Assembly (NCBI GenBank): GCA_046760105.1
Contig: JBHIDJ010000046.1
Location: 1-21,609, forward strand
DNA length: 21,609 bases
DNA from: JBHIDJ01 sp046760105
GTDB taxonomy: Bacteria > Pseudomonadota > Gammaproteobacteria > Acidiferrobacterales > SPGG2
Reading direction: 5' to 3'
Positions 1 to 7,836 of the stretch are shown here, piece by piece. The stretch's first letter is position 1. The number at the start of each line of letters is the position of its first letter. The notes under the pieces were generated by a model. The model did not search any database, was not told the DNA's origin, and saw nothing but the letters and a program-made list of their open reading frames with translations. The translations under genes were made by a program, and so were the position numbers.

Positions 1-166
1 ATTTCTCACCGGCTGTCGTAGCGAGGGCGTGTAGATGCCCGTGGATACAAGGCGCACGAGCGAAAATGCGCGGAGGCGTACTTTACAGTACGTTGAGCAC
101 ATTTTTCGAGTGCAACGCCGTAGGCGCGGGCAGATTCACGTCCGCAGTAGATAGGTGGTGAGAAAT
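1..166. repeat. Long imperfect palindrome (ERIC/MITE-like intergenic repeat)
   Basis: The stretch folds back on itself almost end to end. The outer arms 1-10 and 157-166 are perfect inverted repeats (ATTTCTCACC / GGTGAGAAAT). Inner segments also pair: 36-40 with 128-132, and roughly 54-71 with 97-113 allowing bulges. The core 77-82 / 87-92 (CGTACT / AGTACG) closes a four-base TTAC loop. The centre of the core coincides with the centre of the whole element. It lies just downstream of the serS stop and has no credible reading frame. GCGGG follows the right arm, so the true left end may lie a few bases outside the window. Dispersed palindromes of this kind are common between genes in proteobacteria; naming the family would need a genome-wide search. 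Confidence 0.72.
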
Positions 167-191
167 GCGGGCTAGTTACGAGTCACGGCAT

Positions 192-1472
192 TTATGGTGG
201 AGCCAATACTTCCAGTCCTCCCATGTAAGGTCGTAACACTTCCGGAATCTTGATGCGCCCGTTCTTGTCCTGGTAGCTCTCCATCACTGCAATCAAGGCC
301 CGCCCGGCAGCTACGCCGGAACCGTTCAACGTGTGCACGAGCTCTGGCTTACCGGTTTCGGGATTGCGCCAGCGTGCCTGCATGCGCCGCGCCTGGAAGT
401 CCTCGCAGTTGCTGCAGGATGAGATCTCGCGGTAGCGCTGCTGCCCTGGCAGCCAGGCTTCGATGTCATAGGTTTTCGCCGCGGCAAAGCCCATATCGGC
501 GGTGCACAGCACTACCATGCGGTAATGCAACCCGAGCGCTTGCAGCACCTTCTCCGCATTTGTGGTCAATTCCTCAAGCGCTTCGTAGGAATCGTGCGGG
601 CGCACAACGTGCACCAGCTCGACCTTTTCGAACTGATGCTGACGCAGCATACCTCGCGTATCTTTGCCGTATGAACCAGCCTCACTGCGAAAACACGGCG
701 TATGGCATACATATTTACGCGGCAGGCTGTCCGCATCCAATATCTGCTCGCGCACGAGATTTGTCATCGGCACCTCGGCCGTGGGTATGAGAAAGAATCC
801 CGGATCCCCTTTTACCGCAAACAGGTCTTCTTCGAACTTAGGAAGCTGACCGGTGCCGTGCAAGCTTTCGGCGTTCACCATATAAGGTACATAGATCTCG
901 GTGTAGCCGTGCTCTTTTGTGTGCAGCTCGAGCATGAATTGCGTGAGCGCTCGGTGAAGGCGCGCAAGCGGTCCCGATATAGTCACGAAGCGAGAGCCCG
1001 CGATCTTGGCGGCGATTTCAAAATCAAGCATCCCCAACGCCGCCCCGAGATCTACATGATCTTTGGGTTCAAAGTCGAACTCGGGGGGCTCACCCCAGCG
1101 CCGCAACTCGACATTGTCGCGCTCGTCGCGCCCTTCGGGCACGCTCTCATGGGGTAGATTGGGAATGCCCCAAAGGATGTCATTGAGCTCGCGCTGCACT
1201 GTGTCCAGCTCTGCCTGGGCTTGCTTGAGCTCATCGCCGACAGTGGCGACAGCAGCCAGTAGCGGTGCTGTATCCTTGCCCGCTGCCTTCGCCTTGCCGA
1301 TCTCCTTGGCGCTGGCATTGCGCCGCGCCTGCAGCTCCTGGGTACGGATCTGGGCACCCTTGCGCCGCGCCTCTAGCCGCTCCAGCGCCTCGCAATCCAG
1401 GGTAAAACCACGGCTAGCGAGGCGCTTGGTGGTGCTCGCTAGGTCGATACGTATTATTTTAATATCAAGCAC
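192..1472 (-). CDS. serS: Seryl-tRNA synthetase
   Basis: Cytoplasmic class II aminoacyl-tRNA synthetase that charges tRNA-Ser (and tRNA-Sec, where present) with serine using ATP. The 426-residue product has the usual family length. The N-terminal ~100 residues form the charged helical hairpin that grips the tRNA long arm. Class II motif 2 is visible (CFRSEAGSYGKDTRG followed by RQHQFEKVELV), and motif 3 near the C terminus reads GSGVAAGRALIAVMESYQ. The start is GTG at 1472, giving MLDIK as in other SerS proteins; no good Shine-Dalgarno precedes it. A perfect TATAAT on the coding strand ends three bases before this GTG. It is the last gene of the ftsK-lolA-rarA-serS neighbourhood, here separated from rarA by a Sel1-repeat gene. 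The stop is TAA. Confidence 0.97.
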   Translation of the reverse strand: MLDIKIIRIDLASTTKRLASRGFTLDCEALERLEARRKGAQIRTQELQARRNASAKEIGKAKAAGKDTAPLLAAVATVGDELKQAQAELDTVQRELNDILWGIPNLPHESVPEGRDERDNVELRRWGEPPEFDFEPKDHVDLGAALGMLDFEIAAKIAGSRFVTISGPLARLHRALTQFMLELHTKEHGYTEIYVPYMVNAESLHGTGQLPKFEEDLFAVKGDPGFFLIPTAEVPMTNLVREQILDADSLPRKYVCHTPCFRSEAGSYGKDTRGMLRQHQFEKVELVHVVRPHDSYEALEELTTNAEKVLQALGLHYRMVVLCTADMGFAAAKTYDIEAWLPGQQRYREISSCSNCEDFQARRMQARWRNPETGKPELVHTLNGSGVAAGRALIAVMESYQDKNGRIKIPEVLRPYMGGLEVLAPP

Positions 1473-1557
1473 TTATTATATTTATTTAACAATCTACGTT
1501 AACTGAAGTTTTGGGCCTAGCGAACTCTTTCTGAACCTATCCGTAGGGATCGCGGCC

Positions 1558-2061
1558 CTACTTCTCCCCTTTCTCAGCCCAGAACTTCGCTTGCTTCTTG
1601 TCCTTCGGAAAACCGTAGATGCCCTTCTTGTACCCCTTGGAGACGGCTCTCGCCGCCTTGCGGCTCCCCTGCTTGGCTGCCTTCATGAACCACTTGCCAG
1701 CTTCCGTCGCGTTCTTCTCCACACCACCGACGCCACGGGCATAGGCCGCCCCGACCTTGTATTGGGCCCTGGTGTTCCCCGCCTCAGCCGCCGGCCTGTA
1801 CCACTCTAGCGCCTTGGTCTCATCTTTGGGTACGCCAAGCCCCTTCTCGTGCATGCGCCCAACGTAGTATTGCGAAGCCGCGTGTCCGGATTTAGCCAAC
1901 GGCTTTAGTATTTGCATCGCCTGCCCGTACTTGTCCGCCTTGTAAGCCTGCCTGCCCTCTTGGTATTTCGCGTCCGCCGACTGATCACCGACAGACGCAA
2001 GCGGGAAGCTCACTAACAGTATCAGGCTCAATAGCAATAATGGGCGCTGCTTTCTGACCAT
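1558..2061 (-). CDS. Exported Sel1-repeat (TPR-like) protein
   Basis: A 167-residue protein with a hydrophobic N terminus after a basic start (residues 1-25), consistent with a signal peptide. A TPR-like helical pair follows at about 28-58, then three Sel1-like repeats at about 59-94, 95-131 and 132-167. They carry the typical A-x-x-Q-Y-x-V-G-x-x-Y-x-x-G-x-G-V pattern. Sel1 repeats form alpha-solenoids that bind other proteins; no enzymatic residues are seen. The ATG at 2061 is preceded by GAGGT at suitable spacing. It sits between rarA and serS on the same strand, 45 bases from the rarA stop codon. E. coli has nothing in this position. The lysine-rich C terminus is notable. The partner and role cannot be told from sequence. 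Confidence 0.85.
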   Translation of the reverse strand: MVRKQRPLLLLSLILLVSFPLASVGDQSADAKYQEGRQAYKADKYGQAMQILKPLAKSGHAASQYYVGRMHEKGLGVPKDETKALEWYRPAAEAGNTRAQYKVGAAYARGVGGVEKNATEAGKWFMKAAKQGSRKAARAVSKGYKKGIYGFPKDKKQAKFWAEKGEK

Positions 2062-2106
2062 TGTTCTTACCTCACTGATTTCAAACTTAACGTATCTAAC
2101 AATAGA

Positions 2107-3498
2107 TTATTTTCTCGGCTCTTTCTTCGATCGTCTGTCCTGATTGACCTTCGCCGCCGTATTTGCCTCGTTGCTGAGGCCTCTCAAGTAGGCCAGGCGC
2201 TCTGCGATCTTCTGCTCGAGGCCCCTGGGAACCGGGCGGTAATAGCTTCTTGCACGTATGCCATCAGGAAAATAATTCTCGCCAGCCGCATAGGCGTCTG
2301 GCTCGTCGTGTGCATAACGATAACCGTCGCCGTGCCCAAGCGCTTTCATGAGCCTCGTCGGTGCATTGCGCAGATGTAACGGGACCTCGAGTGAGCCGTG
2401 CTTTCGCGCGTCGTGCATGGCTTCACCGAAAGCGACGTACACGGCGTTACTCTTAGACGCACAAGCCAAATAAACGACGGCCTGGGCGATCGCGAGTTCC
2501 CCCTCCGGGCTACCCAGACGTTCAAACGTATCCCAGCCGTTCAACGCGATCTGTAGCGCCCGCGGATCGGCGTTGCCGATGTCCTCGCTCGCCATGCGCA
2601 CGACACGCCGGGCGATATACAGCGGATCACAACCGCCATCGAGCATACGCGCAAACCAATACAATGCGGCATCGGGATCAGAACCGCGCACCGACTTGTG
2701 CAACGCGGAGATCTGATCGTAAAAGGCATCGCCGCCTTTGTCGAAACGCCGCACGCTTCCGGTCATGATGTCCTCGACCAGGGTGTCGCTGATCACGCCC
2801 GTCTCGCCCTCCGTTGCCGCCAGGTCAGCCGCCATCTCGAGCCAGTTCAGGGCACGGCGGGCATCGCCGTCTGCTGCCACCGCCAGACGGTCGCGTGCCG
2901 CCTCGGAGATCACCAACTTCCGCGCCCCCAGGCCTCCCTCATTGTCCGTCAGAGCGTGATCGATGATCTGCCGGACCTCTTCAGGTGCCAGCGGCTTCAG
3001 GACATAGACACGCACCCGCGAAAGCAGGGCGTTATTCAACTCGAACGAGGGGTTTTCCGTGGTGGCCCCGATAAACGTCAGCGTGCCGTCCTCCACATAG
3101 GGCAGAAATCCGTCTTGTTGCGCCTTGTTGAAACGATGCACCTCATCGACAAACAGCACCGTCGGACGCCCTTCGGCACGCGCCTGGGTTGCCGCATCTA
3201 CCGCGGCGCGGATGTCTTTAACACCAGCGAAAACGGCCGAGATGCCGATGAAATAAGCGTTGCTGCGAAGCGCGATCAGGCGTGCCAATGTAGTTTTGCC
3301 CGTCCCGGGCGGACCCCAGAAGATCATCGAGTGAAGGACATTGCTCTCAATGGCCTGCCGCAGCGGCTTATCCGGGGCCAACAAGTGCGTCTGCCCGAAG
3401 AAGTCTTCCAGCCGCTGCGGTCGCAGCCGGTCCGCCAGCGGCTGCCACGGCTTGACTTCGGACTGCGCAAACAAGTCTTTGACGGTTGAGTCTGTCAT
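2107..3498 (-). CDS. rarA: Replication-associated recombination protein A (AAA+ ATPase)
   Basis: RarA/MgsA, relative of eukaryotic WRNIP1/Mgs1, a clamp-loader-like AAA+ ATPase that acts at stalled replication forks. Walker A is GPPGTGKT at residues 62-69 and Walker B is LFVDEVHRF with D118/E119. A sensor-1-type segment (GATTENPSFELNNALLSR) follows. The C-terminal half carries the RarA tetramerisation region (for example ARRVVRMASEDIGNADP and AVVYLACASKSN). Length 463 is normal for the family. The start at 3498 is ATG and gives a typical N terminus leading to DRLRPQRLEDFFGQ. It lies 43 bases downstream of lolA on the same strand, as in many gammaproteobacteria, so cotranscription from ftsK or lolA is plausible. 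Confidence 0.97.
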   Translation of the reverse strand: MTDSTVKDLFAQSEVKPWQPLADRLRPQRLEDFFGQTHLLAPDKPLRQAIESNVLHSMIFWGPPGTGKTTLARLIALRSNAYFIGISAVFAGVKDIRAAVDAATQARAEGRPTVLFVDEVHRFNKAQQDGFLPYVEDGTLTFIGATTENPSFELNNALLSRVRVYVLKPLAPEEVRQIIDHALTDNEGGLGARKLVISEAARDRLAVAADGDARRALNWLEMAADLAATEGETGVISDTLVEDIMTGSVRRFDKGGDAFYDQISALHKSVRGSDPDAALYWFARMLDGGCDPLYIARRVVRMASEDIGNADPRALQIALNGWDTFERLGSPEGELAIAQAVVYLACASKSNAVYVAFGEAMHDARKHGSLEVPLHLRNAPTRLMKALGHGDGYRYAHDEPDAYAAGENYFPDGIRARSYYRPVPRGLEQKIAERLAYLRGLSNEANTAAKVNQDRRSKKEPRK

Positions 3499-3541
3499 TG
3501 GCAGGTGGTGGGCGGCCTAAGCCGCTATCGCTGTTGAGATC

Positions 3542-4210
3542 TCAACGCGCGCGCGACGCCTTTTCGCGCACGATATCCACGCCTGAGGGTGGCTCGAAGA
3601 CAAACCGCGCGGGATTGATATCGACGTTTTCAACAGAATCACGCAAGGCAATGCGGGTCGTCTGACCGAACCCATCGATCATTTCCAGAACCCGGATCTT
3701 GCCATTCTCGAAGCCCACACGAATATCTTCGAACCCACCATCGTCTGTCTTCGGGACTAGCTGCGCCCAGTCGAGTTTGCCCTGCAACCCGAGGTTTTTG
3801 ACGGTGAAGTCGTCGTCGAGTTTACCGCGGCCGGCCAACAGCATCGCCGGCGTTGCGCCCAACCCACCGGTAAGGTCACGCACCGTCACCTGCTGCAGCT
3901 CGACGTCGTAGACCCAAATCTTCTCGCCGTCGCCGACGATTTGCTGCTCAAAGGGTACGTCATAGTTCCAGCGAAACCTGTTTGGGCGCTCGATCCATAG
4001 CGTCCCCGATGACTCCTGCAACATATTGAGCGATTCATCCAGCACCACTTGACTAAACTTCGCTGTGTAGCTGTGCACATCGTTGAAAAAGCGCTGCAGA
4101 TTCTCGGTGCCACTGGTGGCGGCGCCGGTTGCATTGAGCGCGGCCCCGACAAGCACCGACAGCAGGAATCCTGCACATACGCGCTTTGCGAATACGCAGA
4201 TGCGGTTCAT
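3542..4210 (-). CDS. lolA: Outer-membrane lipoprotein carrier protein LolA
   Basis: Periplasmic chaperone that takes mature lipoproteins from the LolCDE transporter and passes them to LolB at the outer membrane. The 222-residue precursor has a signal peptide in about the first 27-31 residues (basic start, then GFLLSVLVGAAL). The mature part has the LolA hallmarks: an early Y-T-A-K-F-S-Q-V segment, SSGTLWIERPNRFRW (containing the arginine region of the hydrophobic cavity), and GDGEKIWVYDVELQQVTV. The C-terminal VFEPPSGVDIV is also typical. It lies between ftsK (45-base gap) and rarA (43-base gap), the conserved gammaproteobacterial order, which supports the call beyond the modest primary sequence conservation of the family. 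Confidence 0.95.
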   Translation of the reverse strand: MNRICVFAKRVCAGFLLSVLVGAALNATGAATSGTENLQRFFNDVHSYTAKFSQVVLDESLNMLQESSGTLWIERPNRFRWNYDVPFEQQIVGDGEKIWVYDVELQQVTVRDLTGGLGATPAMLLAGRGKLDDDFTVKNLGLQGKLDWAQLVPKTDDGGFEDIRVGFENGKIRVLEMIDGFGQTTRIALRDSVENVDINPARFVFEPPSGVDIVREKASRAR

Positions 4211-4255
4211 GTCGGCTCTAAGCGGTTCTCGTTCGCCCCTGTGGGCCAGAGGCGC

Positions 4256-6556
4256 TCACACGCGTGGTGGTGGCGGGGCCAGTACGTCACGGCTGCCGTT
4301 CGGCTGCAGGGGCCCGACGATGCCGGCCTTTTCCATCTGTTCGATCAGACGTGCCGCGCGATTGTAGCCAATCCGCAGCCGTCGCTGCACCCCGGAGATC
4401 GAAGCGCGCCGGCTTTCGGTAACGATACGCAGCGCCTCGTCGTAGAGCGGATCCGACTCGGCATCCTCGTCCGCAATGCCACGCCAAAACTCATCGCCCT
4501 CGTCACCGGTTCCCGCATCGCCTCTGAGGATGTTCTCGTCGTAAACAGGGGCCGCGGCTTTCTTGAGAAACCGCGCGACCTTGTGCACCTCTTGGTCGGA
4601 CACGAAGGCGCCGTGTACGCGCATCGGCAGGCCTTGACCCGGCTGTAGGAACAGCATGTCGCCTTGGCCCAGCAGCTGTTCGGCTCCCATCTGATCGAGC
4701 ACGGTGCGCGAATCCGCCCGTGCTGCCATCTGAAACGCGATGCGGTTGGGCACATTCGCCTTGATCAGCCCCGTAATCACATCCACGGATGGCCGTTGCG
4801 TTGCCAGAATGAGATGGATACCCGCAGCACGGGCACGCTGTGCGAGCCGCACCACGAGCTCTTCGATCTTCTTGCCTACGACCAGCATAAGGTCAGCGAG
4901 TTCATCGACAACGATCACGATGTACGGCAGCGCCGTGAGCGCTGTGGCCTCCTCGTCGAGTGCCGCCAGCGGGTCGAGTATTGGTTTGTCGCGCTCCTCG
5001 GCCTCTTTGACCTTGCGGTTGTATCCCGCGATGTTGCGTACGCCCAACGCCGCCATGAGCTGATAACGTCGCTCCATTTCAGTAAGGGCCCACCGAAACA
5101 CGTTCGCCGCCTGCTTCATATCCGTCACCACCGGTGTGAGCAGATGCGGGATCCCCTCGTAGACGGCGAGCTCCAGCATCTTGGGGTCGACAAAGATGAA
5201 TCGCACTTGCTCAGGTGAGCACTTGTACAGCAGGCTCAGGATCAGCGAATTGAGACACACGGACTTGCCGGAACCGGTGGTACCGGCAATCAGCAAGTGC
5301 GGCATTTGCGTCAGCTCGGCCACCACCGGGCTACCCCCGATATCCCTGCCCAGTCCGAGAGCGAGTGACGACACCGAGCTCTCATAGGACTCCGATGACA
5401 GCACCTGGCGCAAACGCACGATCTCACGGTGCTCGTTGGGGACTTCGAGACCGACCGTGCTCTTGCCGGGAATGTTTTCGACGACGCGCAGGCTGATGAC
5501 CGACAGCGAGCGCGCGAGATCACGCGCAAGGTTCCCGATCTGAGCGGCCTTCACGCCTGGTGCCGGGTCTACCTCGAAGCGCGTGATCACGGGGCCGGGA
5601 TGCACCTCGACGACTTGCACCTCGACGTTGAAGTCGAGCAGCTTTTTTTCCAACAGGCGCGACACGCTTTCCAACGACTGCTTGGAAAACTGCGGTGGCC
5701 TTTGCGCCTCGGGTGCATCGAGCAATGACAGCGGCGGCAATTCGCCGCCACTGGGAATATCGAACAGCGGCACCTGCTTTTCGCGCTCGGCCCGCACACT
5801 CGTCTCCACCCGTTCGATGACGGGCTCGATCCGGGGTGCGGGATGTTGGGCCAACAGCTTTTCCTCTTCCGCGACCGATTCGCGGCGTTTGCGCCGTGCA
5901 TAGAAACCGACGACGCGGTCGATCAACGTGGATACCAAGTAGGCAACTCTCTCCACCACCCTGAAAGTAAATCGCCCCACCTCGTCCATTAGACGCAGCC
6001 AGGACAGACCGGTGAACAGGGTCACGCCGGATAGGAACAGCGCCAGCAAAAAGATGGTGGCACCGACAAAGCTAAACACGTTGACGAGCGCGCTTGCTAC
6101 CGCCTCCCCTAACCAACCGCCGCTGCTGAACGGCAGGCCGGCGCTGATTTGCGGGAAATGTAGGTTCGCGAGGCCACAACCGCCGAGCAGTGCCAGCGCA
6201 AAACCGACGGTTACAACAGCGCGGTGACGCACGTCGGGTGGGCTCGGGTCGTGGCGATGAAGGAAGACGCGCCAGCCGGCGAACCCGAGCATTAGCGGGA
6301 AGAAGTAGGCCGCATACCCGAACACGTTAAGCAGCACGTCGGCGAACCACGCACCGGCGCGTCCGCCCGCGTTGATGATCTGCGTGACCGGACCGCTGTG
6401 CGACCACGATGGATCTGAAGGATGATAGGTCCACAGCGCAACAAGGAGATAGAGAGCGATGGCGCCGAGGACGTAAAGGCCCGCCTCGCGGAGGAGAGGC
6501 ATAATGCGCGGTGTTAATGGCGGTCTTGCAGTTCTTTTCCAGGTAGCCTGGCGCAC
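4256..6556 (-). CDS. ftsK: DNA translocase FtsK (short-linker form)
   Basis: Septal DNA pump that clears chromosomes through the division site and activates XerCD at dif. Of the 766 residues, the N terminus has about four membrane segments (near 22-40, 70-92, 112-130 and 155-177) and contains the conserved HPSDPSWSHSG loop. A short charged linker (about 215-300) replaces the very long linker of E. coli. The motor follows: Walker A GTTGSGKS at 425-432 and Walker B IVVDELADL with D551/E552. The C-terminal winged-helix gamma domain (about 695-756) reads RRASISGVQRRLRIGYNRAA and would recognise KOPS-type polar sequences. The GTG at 6556 is chosen because AAGGAAG lies just upstream; an internal ATG at 6502 is an alternative. 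lolA and rarA follow. Confidence 0.97.
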   Translation of the reverse strand: MRQATWKRTARPPLTPRIMPLLREAGLYVLGAIALYLLVALWTYHPSDPSWSHSGPVTQIINAGGRAGAWFADVLLNVFGYAAYFFPLMLGFAGWRVFLHRHDPSPPDVRHRAVVTVGFALALLGGCGLANLHFPQISAGLPFSSGGWLGEAVASALVNVFSFVGATIFLLALFLSGVTLFTGLSWLRLMDEVGRFTFRVVERVAYLVSTLIDRVVGFYARRKRRESVAEEEKLLAQHPAPRIEPVIERVETSVRAEREKQVPLFDIPSGGELPPLSLLDAPEAQRPPQFSKQSLESVSRLLEKKLLDFNVEVQVVEVHPGPVITRFEVDPAPGVKAAQIGNLARDLARSLSVISLRVVENIPGKSTVGLEVPNEHREIVRLRQVLSSESYESSVSSLALGLGRDIGGSPVVAELTQMPHLLIAGTTGSGKSVCLNSLILSLLYKCSPEQVRFIFVDPKMLELAVYEGIPHLLTPVVTDMKQAANVFRWALTEMERRYQLMAALGVRNIAGYNRKVKEAEERDKPILDPLAALDEEATALTALPYIVIVVDELADLMLVVGKKIEELVVRLAQRARAAGIHLILATQRPSVDVITGLIKANVPNRIAFQMAARADSRTVLDQMGAEQLLGQGDMLFLQPGQGLPMRVHGAFVSDQEVHKVARFLKKAAAPVYDENILRGDAGTGDEGDEFWRGIADEDAESDPLYDEALRIVTESRRASISGVQRRLRIGYNRAARLIEQMEKAGIVGPLQPNGSRDVLAPPPPRV

Positions 6557-6625
6557 AAACTTCCTTCAGGCGACTAACTCGACGCCAATTTTCCCCTTTT
6601 ATGTGAAATAATCCAAGACCCGCGA

Positions 6626-7690
6626 TTATGCAAGTGCTTCCGCCACCGCTGGATGCACGATTTCGCCATCCACGAGGTTAATGCCGGTGCGTATCACCGG
6701 ATCGGATAACCCCTGCTCGCCTGCCAAACGCAACACATAAGGCACGAGTGCATTGGACAGCGCTTGCGAGGCAGTACGCGGCACTGCGCCCGGCATGTTG
6801 GTGACCGCGAAGTGGATCACCCCTTCGTGGACGTAGGTGGGATTATCATAATCCCTCGGTCGCGTGGTCTCGATGCAGCCGCCTTGATCCACGGACACGT
6901 CAACGATCACGCTGCCCGGTTTCATCTGCGTGACCATGTCCGCGCTGATCAACTTGGGCGTCTTTGCCCCTGGGATCGATACCGCGCCGATCAACAGATC
7001 CGTAGTGTACACGGCATCCACGATCAACGATCGATACGAGGGCAATGCGGTGACATTGCGCCCGAGCCCATGGACCCGCGCGAGCGCGTCGCGGTTCGGC
7101 GCAAATACCGTCACCTGTGCGCCCATCTCGGCGGCCGCGGCGGCCGCGCTGCTGCCGGCATTGCCGGCCCCCAGAACAACCACGTGCCCGCGGTCAGCCG
7201 ACGGCAGCCCGCCGAGCAGAATACCACGGCCGCCCTGTGGCGTATGGAGTAAGGCCGCGCCGATCTGCACCGCCAAGCGGCCAGCAATCTCACTCATCGG
7301 CGCGAGCAACGGCAGCCTTCCATCCATCTCCACCGTTTCGAAGGCCACGGCCGTGAGCCCCTTTTCCCGCAGGACCAGGGCAAGCTCCGCATTGGCGGCG
7401 AGGTGCAGGAATGAAAACAAGATATGGTCACTGCGCAACAGCCCATATTCCGCCGGCACCGGTTCTTTCACCTTCAGTATCGTCTGCGCCTCGGCATACA
7501 GCGTCACCGCATCGTCCACGACGCGCACACCCACGTTGCGATAATCGAGATCAGGATAGCCGCTTGCAATGCCAGCGCCGGCTTGCAGACAAACTTCATG
7601 CCCGTTTCTGACCAACTCACCAGCCGCGGCGGGAACCAGGCTGACACGACCTTCGTTCGGCTTTATCTCCTTGGGGATACCAATGCGCAC
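6626..7690 (-). CDS. ald: Alanine dehydrogenase
   Basis: NAD-dependent enzyme interconverting L-alanine with pyruvate and ammonium. The GTG at 7690 is chosen because AAAGGA lies just upstream and the product then starts MRIGIPKEIKPNEGRV. With this start the active-site residues fall on the Mycobacterium tuberculosis numbering: R15, K75 (LKVKEP) and H96 (FLHLA). The catalytic aspartate is in VSVDQGGC, and the Rossmann motif is VVLGAGNAG. The 354 residues are slightly short because the C-terminal tail is reduced. A longer frame to 7729 exists but lacks the family N terminus. It lies 69 bases upstream of ftsK on the same strand and diverges from trxB; E. coli has lrp at this position. Whether the enzyme runs toward alanine breakdown or synthesis cannot be read from the sequence. 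Confidence 0.95.
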   Translation of the reverse strand: MRIGIPKEIKPNEGRVSLVPAAAGELVRNGHEVCLQAGAGIASGYPDLDYRNVGVRVVDDAVTLYAEAQTILKVKEPVPAEYGLLRSDHILFSFLHLAANAELALVLREKGLTAVAFETVEMDGRLPLLAPMSEIAGRLAVQIGAALLHTPQGGRGILLGGLPSADRGHVVVLGAGNAGSSAAAAAAEMGAQVTVFAPNRDALARVHGLGRNVTALPSYRSLIVDAVYTTDLLIGAVSIPGAKTPKLISADMVTQMKPGSVIVDVSVDQGGCIETTRPRDYDNPTYVHEGVIHFAVTNMPGAVPRTASQALSNALVPYVLRLAGEQGLSDPVIRTGINLVDGEIVHPAVAEALA

Positions 7691-7836
7691 GAGCGGTCCT
7701 TTACGCTTGTTCCGACAATAGCGTAACATACGTGCAACAAATCATCAGACTTCCTGTCTAACGCTAGGCGTCCGCGGGACGCAAAGAGGGGAAGTTCGTG
7801 GATTTTTTCCTCTCCCTCACGTGGAGCTGTTGACGA
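7691..7836. promoter_or_regulatory. Divergent ald/trxB control region
   Basis: This 146-base spacer must hold the promoters of both ald (minus) and trxB (plus). Two symmetric elements stand out. One is TCAGAC-TTCCT-GTCTAA (7745-7761), a dyad matching at 5 of 6 positions per arm and resembling an operator. The other is a perfect hairpin GCGTCC-GCG-GGACGC (7768-7782). A third, weaker purine/pyrimidine pairing (about 7784-7816) follows toward trxB. The ald Shine-Dalgarno AAAGGA is at the left edge, and GGAG at 7823-7826 serves trxB. No clear sigma-70 hexamer pair was found, so exact promoter positions are not given. Confidence 0.45.

Noticed and set aside
1543..1561. GTAGGG/CCCTAC hairpin at the end of the Sel1 gene
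   Set aside because: It overlaps the stop codon and is not followed by a T-tract on the coding strand; a short stem of this kind is expected by chance.
2698..3489. 263-codon open frame on the plus strand opposite rarA
   Set aside because: It is the antisense of a certain gene, has no recognisable domain, and GC-rich coding DNA often leaves such frames open.
6569..6586. GGCG...CGCC pairing between ald and ftsK as a terminator
   Set aside because: The stem has an A-A mismatch and is followed on the minus strand by the ftsK ribosome-binding site rather than a T-tract.
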